Source of the DNA: Terrilactibacillus sp. S3-3
GTDB lineage: Bacteria; Bacillota; Bacilli; Bacillales; Sporolactobacillaceae
DNA length: 64,000 nt
NCBI GenBank assembly: GCA_030437565.1
Contig: CP129291.1
Location: forward strand, 2,790,001 to 2,854,000
Direction: 5' to 3'
How positions within the stretch are numbered: the stretch's first letter is position 1; every line of letters starts with the position of its first letter. The notes beneath the pieces are model-generated. The model searched no databases. It had not been told where the DNA came from and was given only the letters and a program-made list of their open reading frames with translations. This document shows, piece by piece, positions 28,815 to 37,913 of this stretch. Position numbers and translations under genes: made by a program.

Positions 28815-30146
28815 TTAAGCTCCAAAAAAAGTTTGGTACAACAGAAAGACATTCAGAGTGATAATCAGCGCCGCAATGCACCATGCCGCACCGGTAGTCG
28901 TTTTTCGATTAACCAAATTGCCCATGATCGCTTTTCGGCTCGTAAAAATAATCAAAGGAATAAGGGCCAGCGCGATGCCGAATGACAGAACGACCTGGCT
29001 CATCACCAATGCGTAAGTCGCGTTCACACCGCTGATGACAACGGCTAAAGGCGGAATCATCGAGACAATACGTCGCAAGAATACGGGAATCCTTTTACGG
29101 ATGTAGCCCTGCATAATGATGTCTCCGGCGAGCGTGCCGACGGATGAGCTTGACAAACCGGCGGACAACAAGCCGATACCAAACAGAAGCGCGGCGGACG
29201 GCCCGATGTAATGGCCGAATTGCTTAAAAGCAACCGTCAGATCATCAATGACAATACCGTGAGAGTGAAAAGTTGAACTTGCGACAACCAGCATGATGCC
29301 GTTGATAATACCGGCAATGATCATCGCAATCAAAATATCGACGACTTCAAAATGAAAGATCTTTTTTCGTTCCTTAGGTGTTTGGCCGATGACGCGCCTG
29401 CTTGTCAGTCCCGAGTGAAGGTAAATCGCGTGCGGCATCACCGTCGCCCCCAAAATGCCTGCCGCTAGCAAAATGCTGCTCACACCTTGGAATTGCGGCA
29501 CGAGCATGCCTTTCATGACAGGGGCGAATTCAGGCTGGGAAAAGATCAACTCGCAACTGAAAGCAATGACAACAACAAAAAACCATGGCAGCGATCACTG
29601 CTTCCAGCGTCCGATAGCCTTTCACTTGAAAAGCCAGGATGAGCAAAGCGGCAATCGCGGTGATGACAGCGGACAGCAGCATCGCAGTCCGAATACGAGA
29701 TTCAGCCCGACCGCAGCGCCGATAAACTCTGCAAGATCGGTCGCCATCACCATGACTTCTCCTTGAATCCAAAACAGAATCGAGGCCCAGGCCGGGTAAT
29801 GTTCTCTTGAAACCTCGGGCAAATTTTTTCCCGTCGCAATACCCAGCTTTGCCGACAGCATCTGAATCAGGATCGCCATAAGATTGGAGATGACAACGAC
29901 CCATAACAGCATGTAGCCGTACTTTGAACCTGATTGAATATTCGTCGCATAATTACCGGGGTCGATGTACGCCACCGAGGCAATGAAGGCCGGCCCGATA
30001 AAAGGCAGCAGTTGTTTCAGCCCTTTGCTATTTCCGGCAACGCTCTGAAAAGTTCTTGAATGCTCGTCTTCCTTTGCTGGCGGGGTTTCCTCAAGCGTCT
30101 CGCTGTTAATAGGTGGGAGCGACGGTTCATCCGTCCGATCAGACAT
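28815..30146 (-). CDS. mntH: Nramp manganese transporter MntH, copy 1, two frameshifts
   Basis: Proton-coupled Mn(II) importer. The metal-binding DPGNYATN of helix 1 (~65) and MPHAIYLHS of helix 6 are both present, with about eleven membrane segments and the family loop [29 protein letters not shown]. The span of 443 codons is slightly longer than B. subtilis MntH (425) owing to an N-terminal extension. Frame breaks lie near 29685 and 29585. ATG 30146 has AAGGGG ahead. It is about 85-90 percent identical by eye to the second copy at 30999, with the same promoter and operator. Confidence 0.93.
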
Positions 30147-30174
30147 TTATTAAACCCCTTTGGCTTGAATAGTT

Positions 30175-30192
30175 TTTCCTTAGTGCAACTTT
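30175..30192 (-). promoter_or_regulatory. MntR-type operator of mntH1
   Basis: The minus strand reads AAAGTTGCACTAAGGAAA, close to the B. subtilis MntR box AATTTGCATTAAGGAAAC. It lies just downstream of the -10, where a bound repressor would block transcription. The same motif precedes mntH2. Confidence 0.75.
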
Positions 30193-30205
30193 AATGACTA
30201 ATACC

Positions 30206-30234
30206 AAAATACGCTATTCATTCTTCGTTTGCAA
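30206..30234 (-). promoter_or_regulatory. SigA promoter of mntH1
   Basis: TTGCAA (30234-30229), 17 bases, TATTTT (30211-30206) on the minus strand. Position and spacing are conserved at mntH2 although the spacer sequence has diverged. Confidence 0.75.
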
Positions 30235-30477
30235 TCTTTTTCGCCTGAATGATATCATTTCCAGCTCATGCAATAAAAATGTGCAGGTTTCTTTCGGCCT
30301 GATCCCATGAGCAATAGAACGGCTGCCGATTCCTCGTCTAACTGCTCTTATTTTCTTTAAATTGTTTTAAATCCATTCGTTATATGGCCATTATTCGCCG
30401 CCTTTCTCTCCTAAACCGGCAGCGGCCAACGCCGGGGCGATGGCCGCATATTTATAAATTACCATGATCTCAATTGA

Positions 30478-30609
30478 TTAATGAAGCAAAAAGCATCCGG
30501 CTAGAACGCCAATTGTTAAAACGAAGCGTCTCAAATGTTTTTGGCTGGTGTGTGTGATGAGTATTTGTTCAAGTGACGCTCTATTGGACCCGTCCGGTTG
30601 TTCATCCAT
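30478..30609 (-). CDS. Small hypothetical protein with hydrophobic C-terminus
   Basis: 43 codons from ATG 30609, chosen because GGAGAGGAG lies exactly 7 bases upstream. The product has a charged N-terminal half (MDEQPDGSNRASLEQILITH) and ends with a membrane-type stretch RRFVLTIGVLAGCFLLH. No family was recognised. It lies between the two mntH genes, oriented like them, just below a single family A-like repeat unit (30655-30682). The strong ribosome site is the main evidence; it could be a chance open frame. Confidence 0.4.
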   Translation of the reverse strand: MDEQPDGSNRASLEQILITHTSQKHLRRFVLTIGVLAGCFLLH

Positions 30610-30998
30610 AAATAAGCTCCTCTCCATTACTTTTATCTTGAACCTTTCTTTGAACCGACCCGCTCCATTTAAGTTGAAGTCGCCTGAGGCTAAGGTCATG
30701 AAGAAAGGATGTGATTTCTCCGGAAGTTTAAAAAAATCGGGTTCCTCGAAAACAGGGACCCGACAAAATTGAGTAAAAAGGAAAGAGAAAATTTATAATC
30801 AATCCATTTTCAAAAACAAATCTTAAAAATGGTCTCAATTATCGTTGAACCTAAAACCCGACAAGCCGGTTCATCACGGTCCGTCACTATCCCGGCAGGA
30901 TAACATAAACAGAGGTGATATCACAAGCCGGCTTGATTGTCTCTCTCACGTTCAAGCGGTTTACAGGGCAGAGCGTGGGCTGTCAAATCCCGGAAATA

Positions 30999-32340
30999 TC
31001 AGGCTCCAAAAAAGGTTTGGTACAGCAGAAAGAGATTCAAAGAGATGATCAGCGCCGCAATGCACCATCCGGCGATTGTGGTCACTTTTCGATTGACCAG
31101 ACCGCCCATAATGTCTTTTCTGCTTGTGAAAATGATCAAAGGGATAAGGGCAAGCGCGATGCCGAACGATAGAATAGAACCACTTGACTCATCACCAATG
31201 CGTAAGTCGCATTCACACCGGAAATGACGATGGCTAAAGGCGGAATCATCGAGACAATCCGCCGCAAGAATACCGGAATCCTTTTGCGAATGTAACCCTG
31301 CATGATAATGTCTCCGGCGAGCGTTCCGACGGATGAGCTTGACAAACCAGCGGACAATAGACCGATACCAAACAGAATCGCGGCGGACGGCCCGATGTAG
31401 TGGCCAAATTCCTTAAAGGCAACCGTCAGATCGTCAATGACAATGCCGTGAGAGTGAAAGGTTGAGCTGGCGACAACCAGCATGATGCCGTTGATAACGC
31501 CGGCAATGATCATCGCAATTAAAATATCGATGACTTCAAAGTGAAAGATTTTTTTTTTTCTTTTCCGCAGGTGTCTGGCCGATAACGCGCCGGCAAGTCA
31601 ATCCTGAGTGAAGATAAATCGCGTGCGGCATCACCGTCGCCCCCAAGATTCCGGCCGCAAGCAGAATGCTGCTCACACCCTGGATGCGCGGGACAACCAT
31701 CCCTTTTACAACCGGTGCAAGAGCCGGCGAAGCAAAAATAACCTCACAGCTGAAAGCAATCACGACAACAAAAACCATGGTGGCAATGACCGCTTCCAAT
31801 TGACGATAGCCTTTCATCTGAAAAGCAAGAATGAGCAGAGCGGCAATCGCGGTGATAATTGCGGACGGCAGCATCGGCAATCCGAACACCAGATTCAGCC
31901 CGACCGCAGCGCCGATAAATTCTGCGAGGTCGGTCGCCATCACCATGACTTCTCCTTGAATCCAAAACAGAATCGAAGCCCAGACCGGATAATGTTCTCT
32001 TGAAACCTCCGGAAGGTTTTTTCCCGTTGCAATGCCCAGCTTTGCCGACATCGTTTGAATCAGGATGGCCATAAGATTAGAGACAACAACGACCCATAAC
32101 AGCATATAACCGTACTTTGAACCTGATTGAATGTTCGTCGCATAGTTTCCGGGATCGATGTAAGCGACTGCAGCAATGAAAGCAGACGATAAAAAAGGCA
32201 GCACTTGTTTTTAAGCCTTTGCTTTTTCCAATGACACTTTGAAAGGTTTTTGAATGATCACGCTCTCTGCCTCTTGGAAGCGTTCCAGCTAATGACTCGC
32301 CGCTAACTGCAGACAACGGTGATTCATCCCGATTAGACAT
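30999..32340 (-). CDS. mntH: Nramp manganese transporter MntH, copy 2, three frameshifts
   Basis: Paralogue of the gene at 28815 with the same helix 1 DPGNYATN and helix 6 MPHAIYLHS. It ends in [11 protein letters not shown] as copy 1 does ([11 protein letters not shown]). Frame breaks: near 32208 (extra T in KGLKQLLPF), the T11 run 31549-31559, and near 31180 where a 5-bp duplication (ATAGA) is seen relative to copy 1. The span is 447 codons. ATG 32340 has GGAGG 7 bases ahead. The two genes are tandem but separately promoted. Confidence 0.93.
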
Positions 32341-32375
32341 TTTATCAATCCTCCGTTTTGCTTAAAGAATATTTG

Positions 32376-32393
32376 TTTCCTTTGTGCAACTTT
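32376..32393 (-). promoter_or_regulatory. MntR-type operator of mntH2
   Basis: The minus strand reads AAAGTTGCACAAAGGAAA, one mismatch from the mntH1 operator, at the same distance from its -10. Confidence 0.75.
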
Positions 32394-32406
32394 AATGGCT
32401 AATACC

Positions 32407-32435
32407 AATATACGCCTTTTCACTTTCATTTGCAA
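32407..32435 (-). promoter_or_regulatory. SigA promoter of mntH2
   Basis: TTGCAA (32435-32430), 17 bases, TATATT (32412-32407) on the minus strand. Confidence 0.78.
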
Positions 32436-32467
32436 CTCTTTTTTTGGTGATTTTATTATTTTTTTAA

Positions 32468-32481
32468 TTAAAACGCTTACA
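32468..32481. promoter_or_regulatory. Candidate cre (CcpA) site upstream of mntH2
   Basis: TTAAAACGCTTACA matches the cre consensus TGWAARCGYTWNCW at 13 of 14 positions. It lies 33 bp upstream of the mntH2 -35. Carbon control of a manganese importer is unusual, so this may be chance. mntH1 has no equivalent site. Confidence 0.35.
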
Positions 32482-32590
32482 AAACAACTTTCTCAGACTT
32501 TCATAATTCGCTATTTAAGACGTGGACTTCCTTAGCTTGTTTCGTTCACCCCATCATCTAATTGAGAATAATTAAGGCAATTGAAAAAAA

Positions 32591-32659
32591 GATGACCCGG
32601 TCCGCCACGGCTGTGAACTGCGAACAGCCAAATTTTTTCGCATCGTATACGGGTCATCT
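32591..32659 (-). terminator. Large hairpin terminator downstream of the amidase gene
   Basis: GATGACCCG (32591-32599) pairs with CGGGTCATC (32650-32658), enclosing a second stem GGCTGT/ACAGCC. The minus transcript ends in seven T residues. The 270 bp between it and the amidase stop contains no gene I can support. An open frame there (113 codons, 32572-32913) overlaps the hairpin and lacks any motif. Confidence 0.7.
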
Positions 32660-32927
32660 CTATAAGTTTGAATGCTTCCATAGCTGTTAAAGGACCTGAC
32701 GGCAAGCCGGAAGTCCGCCCACAAAAGGATTTTGAGAAAGAAACTCGCGCGCACCTTCAAATCTCCGCTTACCGTCCGTGCCCGAGCCGGTTTCGTTTTT
32801 TCTCGTGATTTTACCGTTCGGCTCGTTTCCACGGCTTCAGGCCGCCGCAGATCCCGTTTCCTTGACATTCGCAGGGGCATCACTTGCTCCCTTAAAAGCA
32901 CCTCCGGCTTCAAACTTTCTTAACTTT

Positions 32928-34659
32928 TCAGCCGCCAAAATATTCTTTGAGACCATTCACAATCCCTTCCGCCGCATTTTCCTGATACGCCTTCGTCATC
33001 ACCATTTTCTCTTCCTGCTTATTTGACAAAAAGCCAAGTTCAATCAGCATGCAAGGCTGATTGTTATTTCTCAAAACGAACAAGTTGCCAAAGTGAACAC
33101 CGCGATTTGTCAGACCGGTTTCTTTAATCACACTGCTTTGGACCGAGTTTGCCAGCTGCTTGTCCTTTTGCTGCTGATAATAGAAACTCATAATCCCCTT
33201 GGATGTTCCGGTAGATTCCGAGTTAAAGTGAATGCTGATATAGGCATCGGCATCGTCACTGTTACTAATACGCGTCCGATCGGAAAGCGGAATAAACCGG
33301 TCGCTTGTACGTGTCATCACGACATGGACACCGCTTTCTTCCAACTTTTGTTTGACTATCAAGGCAGTAGACAGTGTGTTTGTCTTTTCCATATGATCCC
33401 CTGGGCCGGTCGTCCCGTCATCTTTTCCGCCATGTCCGGGATCGATGACAATCGTCTTGCCTTTCAATCCAGGCTTTAAATGGCGGTCTTCTGTAGCAGC
33501 TGATTTCGCCGAATTTTTTTTCGTCACCGACACGTAATCGGCTGCAATCCACGCTTGTTTGCCGTTTGCCTGCTGGACATGAATCCAGGTGCCCTGGCGT
33601 CCAAGATATGTAAAACGGCTGCCTTTCTCTCCTTCGCCGATGACAGCTGCCGACAGCCCGGGAGCTTCCCGAAGATTGACACCGCCGCCCGTCAGCACAG
33701 CCTCTGTGCCACTATCATCTTGAGTGCTTTTTTTACTGTTTTGAACGGCTTCTCCTTTGGCCTGCGCCTCTCGGACTTGCGACACTTTTACAAATTGCGC
33801 GCTCAGCCAGCCCTTCTGTCCTTGCGCCGTTTTAACATAGTACCAGCCGCTTTGTGAGCTCAATATCGTCACTTTGCTATTATAAGGAAGCAAATTCAAA
33901 ACATTCGACTGCAGGTTCGGAAGCGCGCGCAGGCGCAGATTAACCGCCACCGTCGTGCCGTTCGTTTGATTCTGCTGCGAATCCCCATTTTTATTATTTA
34001 TATCAATATATTTGGCCGATGCCCACCCTTTTTTGCCTTCGTATTCAATATAGTCCCATCCCTGCTGCTCTTTTATGATCGGTAAAACGGCTGCCTTTCT
34101 CTCCTTCGCCGATGACAGCTGCCGACAGCCCGGGAGCTTCCCGAAGATTGACACCGCCGGCCGTCAGCACAGCCTCTGTGCCACTATCATCTTGAGTGCT
34201 TTTTTTACTGTTTTGAACGGCTTCTCCTTTTGGCCTGCGCCTCTCGGACTTGCGACACTTTTACAAATTGCGCGCTCAGCCAGCCCTTCTGTCCTTGCGC
34301 CGTTTTAACATAGTACCAGCCGCTTTGTGAGCTCAATATCGTCACTTTGCTATTATAAGGAAGCAAATTCAAAACATTCGACTGCAGGTTCGGAAGCGCG
34401 CGCAGGCGCAGATTAACCGCCACCGTCGTGCCGTTCGTTTGATTCTGCTGCGAATCCCCATTTTTACTTTTTGTCCTTGTTTAAGATAGCCTGTGATTCG
34501 TCCCGAAAAAGAGGCCTCGCTCCGGACATGCAGCGCCCCAGCAGCCACCGTCCCGATAGCCGGATGTTCGCTTTTGGCATGAACAGCTCCGGACAGCCAA
34601 ATGCCTGCCGCTATGCCGGCGAGTAACAAGAGAATCACACCGAGTTTAATAGGCTTCAA
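32928..34659 (-). CDS. N-acetylmuramoyl-L-alanine amidase with SH3 domains, internal duplication and frameshift
   Basis: Secreted zinc amidase cutting the glycan-peptide bond of peptidoglycan. Signal segment LGVILLLLAGIAAGIWLSGAVHA, then bacterial SH3 repeats (e.g. VNLRLRALPNLQSNV, LSSQSGWYYVKTAQGQKGWL, GVNLREAPGLSAAV), then Amidase_3: IVIDPGHGGKDDG, Zn ligand Glu in HMEKTNTLS, YISIHFNSES, catalytic Glu in LIELGFLSN. A 387-bp block is present twice (see 33610-34468), and it interrupts the first SH3 domain and shifts the frame. TTG 34659 follows GGGAGGGG. Without the extra block the protein would have three SH3 domains. Confidence 0.88.
33610..34468 (-). repeat. Near-identical 387-bp direct duplication inside the amidase gene
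   Basis: 33610-33995 and 34082-34468 match almost base for base. I saw one substitution (ccgcccgt versus ccggccgt) and one T insertion. They are separated by an 86-bp segment that encodes the second half of SH3 domain 1. The order first-half / block / second-half / block is not a simple in-frame domain gain. It destroys domain 1 in the given sequence. Confidence 0.9.
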
Positions 34660-34869
34660 ATCTTTCCCCTCCCATTGTGGAAAACTAGCTCTATTATTCT
34701 CACTCTATGATTCTTTTATACATGACCGGACGCGGATATTATCGACCTGCTGAGCGGCGGGCAGCGGCTTCGCAGTGGCCATCCCATGCCGCTGCATAAG
34801 GCTTCGTTTCGGACAGCTTTTCCAACTAGATGGCTGCCGGCAGGAAAAGACTTCTTATTTAAAAAGGAT

Positions 34870-35907
34870 TTAATTTTTGGGCGGTAATTTCACCCAAATC
34901 AAGTAGACGAAACAGGCGATGCACAAATACCCGTAAAGCGGATAGAGCATCTTGATGAGTGACCCGTATCCCGCCTGGCTGATGATGAATGCGCAGATGA
35001 GCAGAAGCAAAACGGACGGCAAGTGCCCAATCGGGAACAGGCTTTGCAGCTGGCGCGTCATGCCGAATATGTTGCCGATAAATGTGGTGAAAATTTCTCC
35101 GTAGATGACACAGACAAAGAGCAAATGAATCGTCGGCCCGAAATATTTCACAACTTCGGCCATTGGAATATCAAATCCGGAAACAATATGGTGGCCAAGC
35201 AAAATAAAATGGGTGAGACATAGCAGCAATGTAAAGCCAAGTCCCCCGACAAGTCCGCCGAGGCTCAGCACCTTTTCGTCTTTAATCTCTTTTCCAAGCG
35301 GGACAAGAACGGCCAGCGCCGTCATCAAATTAAAAGCGGCATAGGACAATGCGCGGATAAGCCAGTGATAATCATCCGGCAGCCCGTTAGGCAGCCAGTC
35401 GTATCCGATATGATCACCGTGATGGAGATAAAGGGCCAGTGTCAATGAAAACATCAGTGGCACAATCAGAGAATTGACCCACAATACGCCGCGGAATCCT
35501 TTGAACAGAAGCAATAAGCAGACGATAATAGATAAAAAAATACCCAGCTGTTTCGGAAGGCCCAATTGTTCCTCAAAAAAACCGCTCCCGCACCCGCCAG
35601 CATCACACCGGTGACACCGAAAAAAATAATAAAAAAGATCAGCGACTGGATCACCGTGCCCAAACGCTCACCAAAAATATAGCCCATTAATTCGTTAAAA
35701 GAGTACGCCTTGATTCGACTGGAAAAAATCAACATTTTCGTGCCGATCCAAGTAAAAAAGCGCTCCGCTCGCCGCGACCCCCAGCGTTCCGAACTCGCCG
35801 AACTGCGTAAAAAATTGAATCACTTCTTTGCCCGACGCAAAACCAGCACCAACAATCGTGCCGATATAAGTGGCGGCAATCTGAAAGACCAATCCCAATT
35901 TTCTCAT
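34870..35907 (-). CDS. ykvI: YkvI-family membrane transporter, two frameshifts
   Basis: About ten-helix membrane protein of the YkvI group, distantly related to APC or Na-coupled transporters. The substrate is unknown. Start MRKLGLVFQIAATYIGTIVGAGFASGKEVIQFFTQFG is the family signature with a broken first helix. Later segments: AYSFNELMGYIFGERLGT, LGHHIVSGFDIPMAEVV, IYGEIFTTFIGNIFGMTRQLQ. The span of 346 codons equals B. subtilis YkvI (347). Frame breaks lie in A6 (35754-35759) and A7 (35575-35581). ATG 35907 has GGGTGA ahead. Symbol by resemblance only. Confidence 0.85.
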
Positions 35908-36163
35908 GTCCGATCTCACCCGCTCTTCCTTTGGCCTGCCTTCACTGATTAAAAGACCGGTCGGACAGCTTTCACCTCTTCCGGTTTTCAAGCCAAGACA
36001 CCATCAAATATATGGATAACTTGTCTTCATTATGCCGCGAAATTTGCTTTTCTTTGGAAAAAAAAAAAAACGGGAATACCGATGAATGGGTCTTGAGATC
36101 AAAAAAAGGACCGGTGCTGTGCTTACGCATCGCCATCGGTCCCCTTTGATTGTTCCGTATGTC

Positions 36164-36262
36164 TTAGTAAACCCAGGTTGCACCTATGATGACCAAAAGA
36201 ATGAATAGGACAACGATTAACGCAAAACCTGATCCGCCGTAGCCATATCCTGTAACTCCCAC
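36164..36262 (-). CDS. YjcZ-family sporulation peptide
   Basis: A 32-residue peptide: Gly/Tyr-rich start GVTGYGYGGSGF, one hydrophobic helix ALIVVLFILLVIIG, end ATWVY. This is the typical YjcZ/SscA pattern found in spores of Bacillales. GTG 36262 is chosen because AAGGTGG lies about 8 bases ahead. An earlier GTG overlaps that site. The gene supports an endospore-forming host. Confidence 0.88.
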   Translation of the reverse strand: MGVTGYGYGGSGFALIVVLFILLVIIGATWVY

Positions 36263-36600
36263 TGCCGTCACCACCTTCACTCATACTTGATACCATCATA
36301 TGCACAATTTCAAATTTCGTCCGGCAAGACAGGCATTTTCTTCAGGAAGAGGGATGTTTTTTTTTTATGTAGCAGAGATTTTTTGTTAGTACCTGCACCA
36401 TTGCCCGATTTTTAAGCCAAACCACGGCCAAAGTCGTGATCAGGTCAATCAAGCACCGGCATCCGATTCGGAAATTGGCCATCAGGCCGTTCTCAAAAGA
36501 TAAAATTTTGAGCAATGAGAAAGGATAACACCATGCGCCATGCCTTCTGCCGCGCAGTATGATAGAATGGCGGTAAAATACAATCGAATGGAGTCTGTAT
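36263..36600. other. Promoter region between the YjcZ peptide gene and ampS
   Basis: 338 bases between divergent genes. No promoter was strong enough to call, and no repeat or open frame of note was seen. A T10 run lies at about 36358-36367. Confidence 0.4.
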
Positions 36601-37836
36601 ATGATGGAAAATTTTGAGCAATTACTGGAAAAATATGCTGATGTCACTGTCCGGGTCGGCCTCAATCTGCAAAAAAAGCAAGATCTGCTTATTTTTTCAC
36701 CGATTACCGCTTACCCTTTTGTACGAAAGGCAGTTAAAAAAGCCTATGAGGCAGGCGCCAAGAATGTTCAGGTTGAATGGTCGGATGAAGCGCTGACACG
36801 CCTGAAATTCGACATGGCGCCCGATGAAGCTTTTACTGAATTTCCGTCGTGGCGGGCAAAAGGCTATCAAGATATGGCGGAAAATAATGCCGCTTTTTTG
36901 TATATCTATTCGCCAAACCCTGATTTGTTGAAAGGGGTCGACCCTGAACGCATTGCGAGCAATACAAAAGCGGCGGCCACGGCGCAGCGGGTTTTCTCCG
37001 ATTATAAGAAAGGGGCTAAAGTCAGCTGGACGATTGTCTCGGTGCCGACGAGCGAATGGTCGGCAAAGATATACCCGGCCCTTGAAGAGAATGAACGAAT
37101 CGAAGCGCTTTGGAAACAAATTTTTCATATCACAAGGAGCGATCGCAGCGATCCGATCCAAGCATGGGAAAACCACATGGATTCCTTGACCGAAAAGCTG
37201 AATTTCTTCAATCAGAAACATTTCAAAAAACTTCACTATAAAGCGCCGGGTACCGACTTAACCATTGAACTGGCCAAAGATCATCTCTGGGCCGGCGGCG
37301 GCATGGTCAATGAAAAAGGCACACCGTTTGTTCCCAATATCCCAACGGAAGAAATTTTCAGCATGCCGCTGAAAAACGGTGTCAACGGAACCGTTGCCAG
37401 CACCAAACCGCTCAATGTCAGCGGCAACGTGATCAACCATTTCTCGCTGACATTCAAAGATGGGCGGATCATCGATTTCAAAGCGGAAGAGGGAGCCGCC
37501 GCATTGGAAAAAATTATCGACACCGATGAAGGATCGCATTATCTTGGCGAGGTGGCACTCGTTCCTCACCACTCGCCGATTTCCGATACCAACTTGATCT
37601 TCTATAACACGCTCTTTGACGAAAATGCTTCCTGCCATTTGGCGATCGGATCATCTTATCCTTTCAACCTGAAAAACGGAAGAGGGATGAACAGCGAAGA
37701 GCTCGAAGCACACGGTGCCAACACCAGCCTCACTCACATCGACTTTATGATTGGATCGGCTGAGCTCTCAATTGACGGTGAGACAGCGGACGGCGAAACG
37801 ATCGCCATTTTTCGAGGCGGCAACTGGGCGATTTAA
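36601..37836 (+). CDS. ampS: M29 aminopeptidase (AmpS/PepS)
   Basis: Broad-specificity cytosolic metallo-aminopeptidase. It is intact at 411 residues (family 410). Metal-binding residues of thermophilic aminopeptidases are visible: Glu in TEEIFSMPLKNGVNG (~251), Glu in GEVALVPHHSPIS (~317), His in ENASCHLAIGSSYP (~346), and HIDFMIGS (~380) near the C-terminus. ATG 36601 has GGAG 7 bases upstream; the adjacent ATG 36604 is possible. It stands alone, followed by a bidirectional terminator. Confidence 0.94.
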   Translation: MMENFEQLLEKYADVTVRVGLNLQKKQDLLIFSPITAYPFVRKAVKKAYEAGAKNVQVEWSDEALTRLKFDMAPDEAFTEFPSWRAKGYQDMAENNAAFLYIYSPNPDLLKGVDPERIASNTKAAATAQRVFSDYKKGAKVSWTIVSVPTSEWSAKIYPALEENERIEALWKQIFHITRSDRSDPIQAWENHMDSLTEKLNFFNQKHFKKLHYKAPGTDLTIELAKDHLWAGGGMVNEKGTPFVPNIPTEEIFSMPLKNGVNGTVASTKPLNVSGNVINHFSLTFKDGRIIDFKAEEGAAALEKIIDTDEGSHYLGEVALVPHHSPISDTNLIFYNTLFDENASCHLAIGSSYPFNLKNGRGMNSEELEAHGANTSLTHIDFMIGSAELSIDGETADGETIAIFRGGNWAI

Positions 37837-37865
37837 AAAAACATATGGACGAGCGCATGTTAAAA

Positions 37866-37900
37866 AAAGCGGTTCACTTTATCTTGTGAACCGCTTTTTT
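37866..37900. terminator. Bidirectional terminator between ampS and the first chemoreceptor
   Basis: AAGCGGTTCAC with GTGAACCGCTT: 9-10-bp stem, A7 on the left and T6 on the right, serving both converging genes. Confidence 0.92.
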
Positions 37901-37913
37901 GTACCTATAACCA

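Noticed and set aside
32572..32913. 113-codon minus-strand frame downstream of the amidase
   Set aside because: Arg/Ser-rich composition with no family resemblance, overlaps a strong terminator hairpin, no clear ribosome site.
32914..34154. Separate shorter amidase gene starting at 34154
   Set aside because: The upstream frames contain the signal segment and first SH3 half with a proper TTG start and ribosome site at 34659, so one interrupted gene is the better reading.
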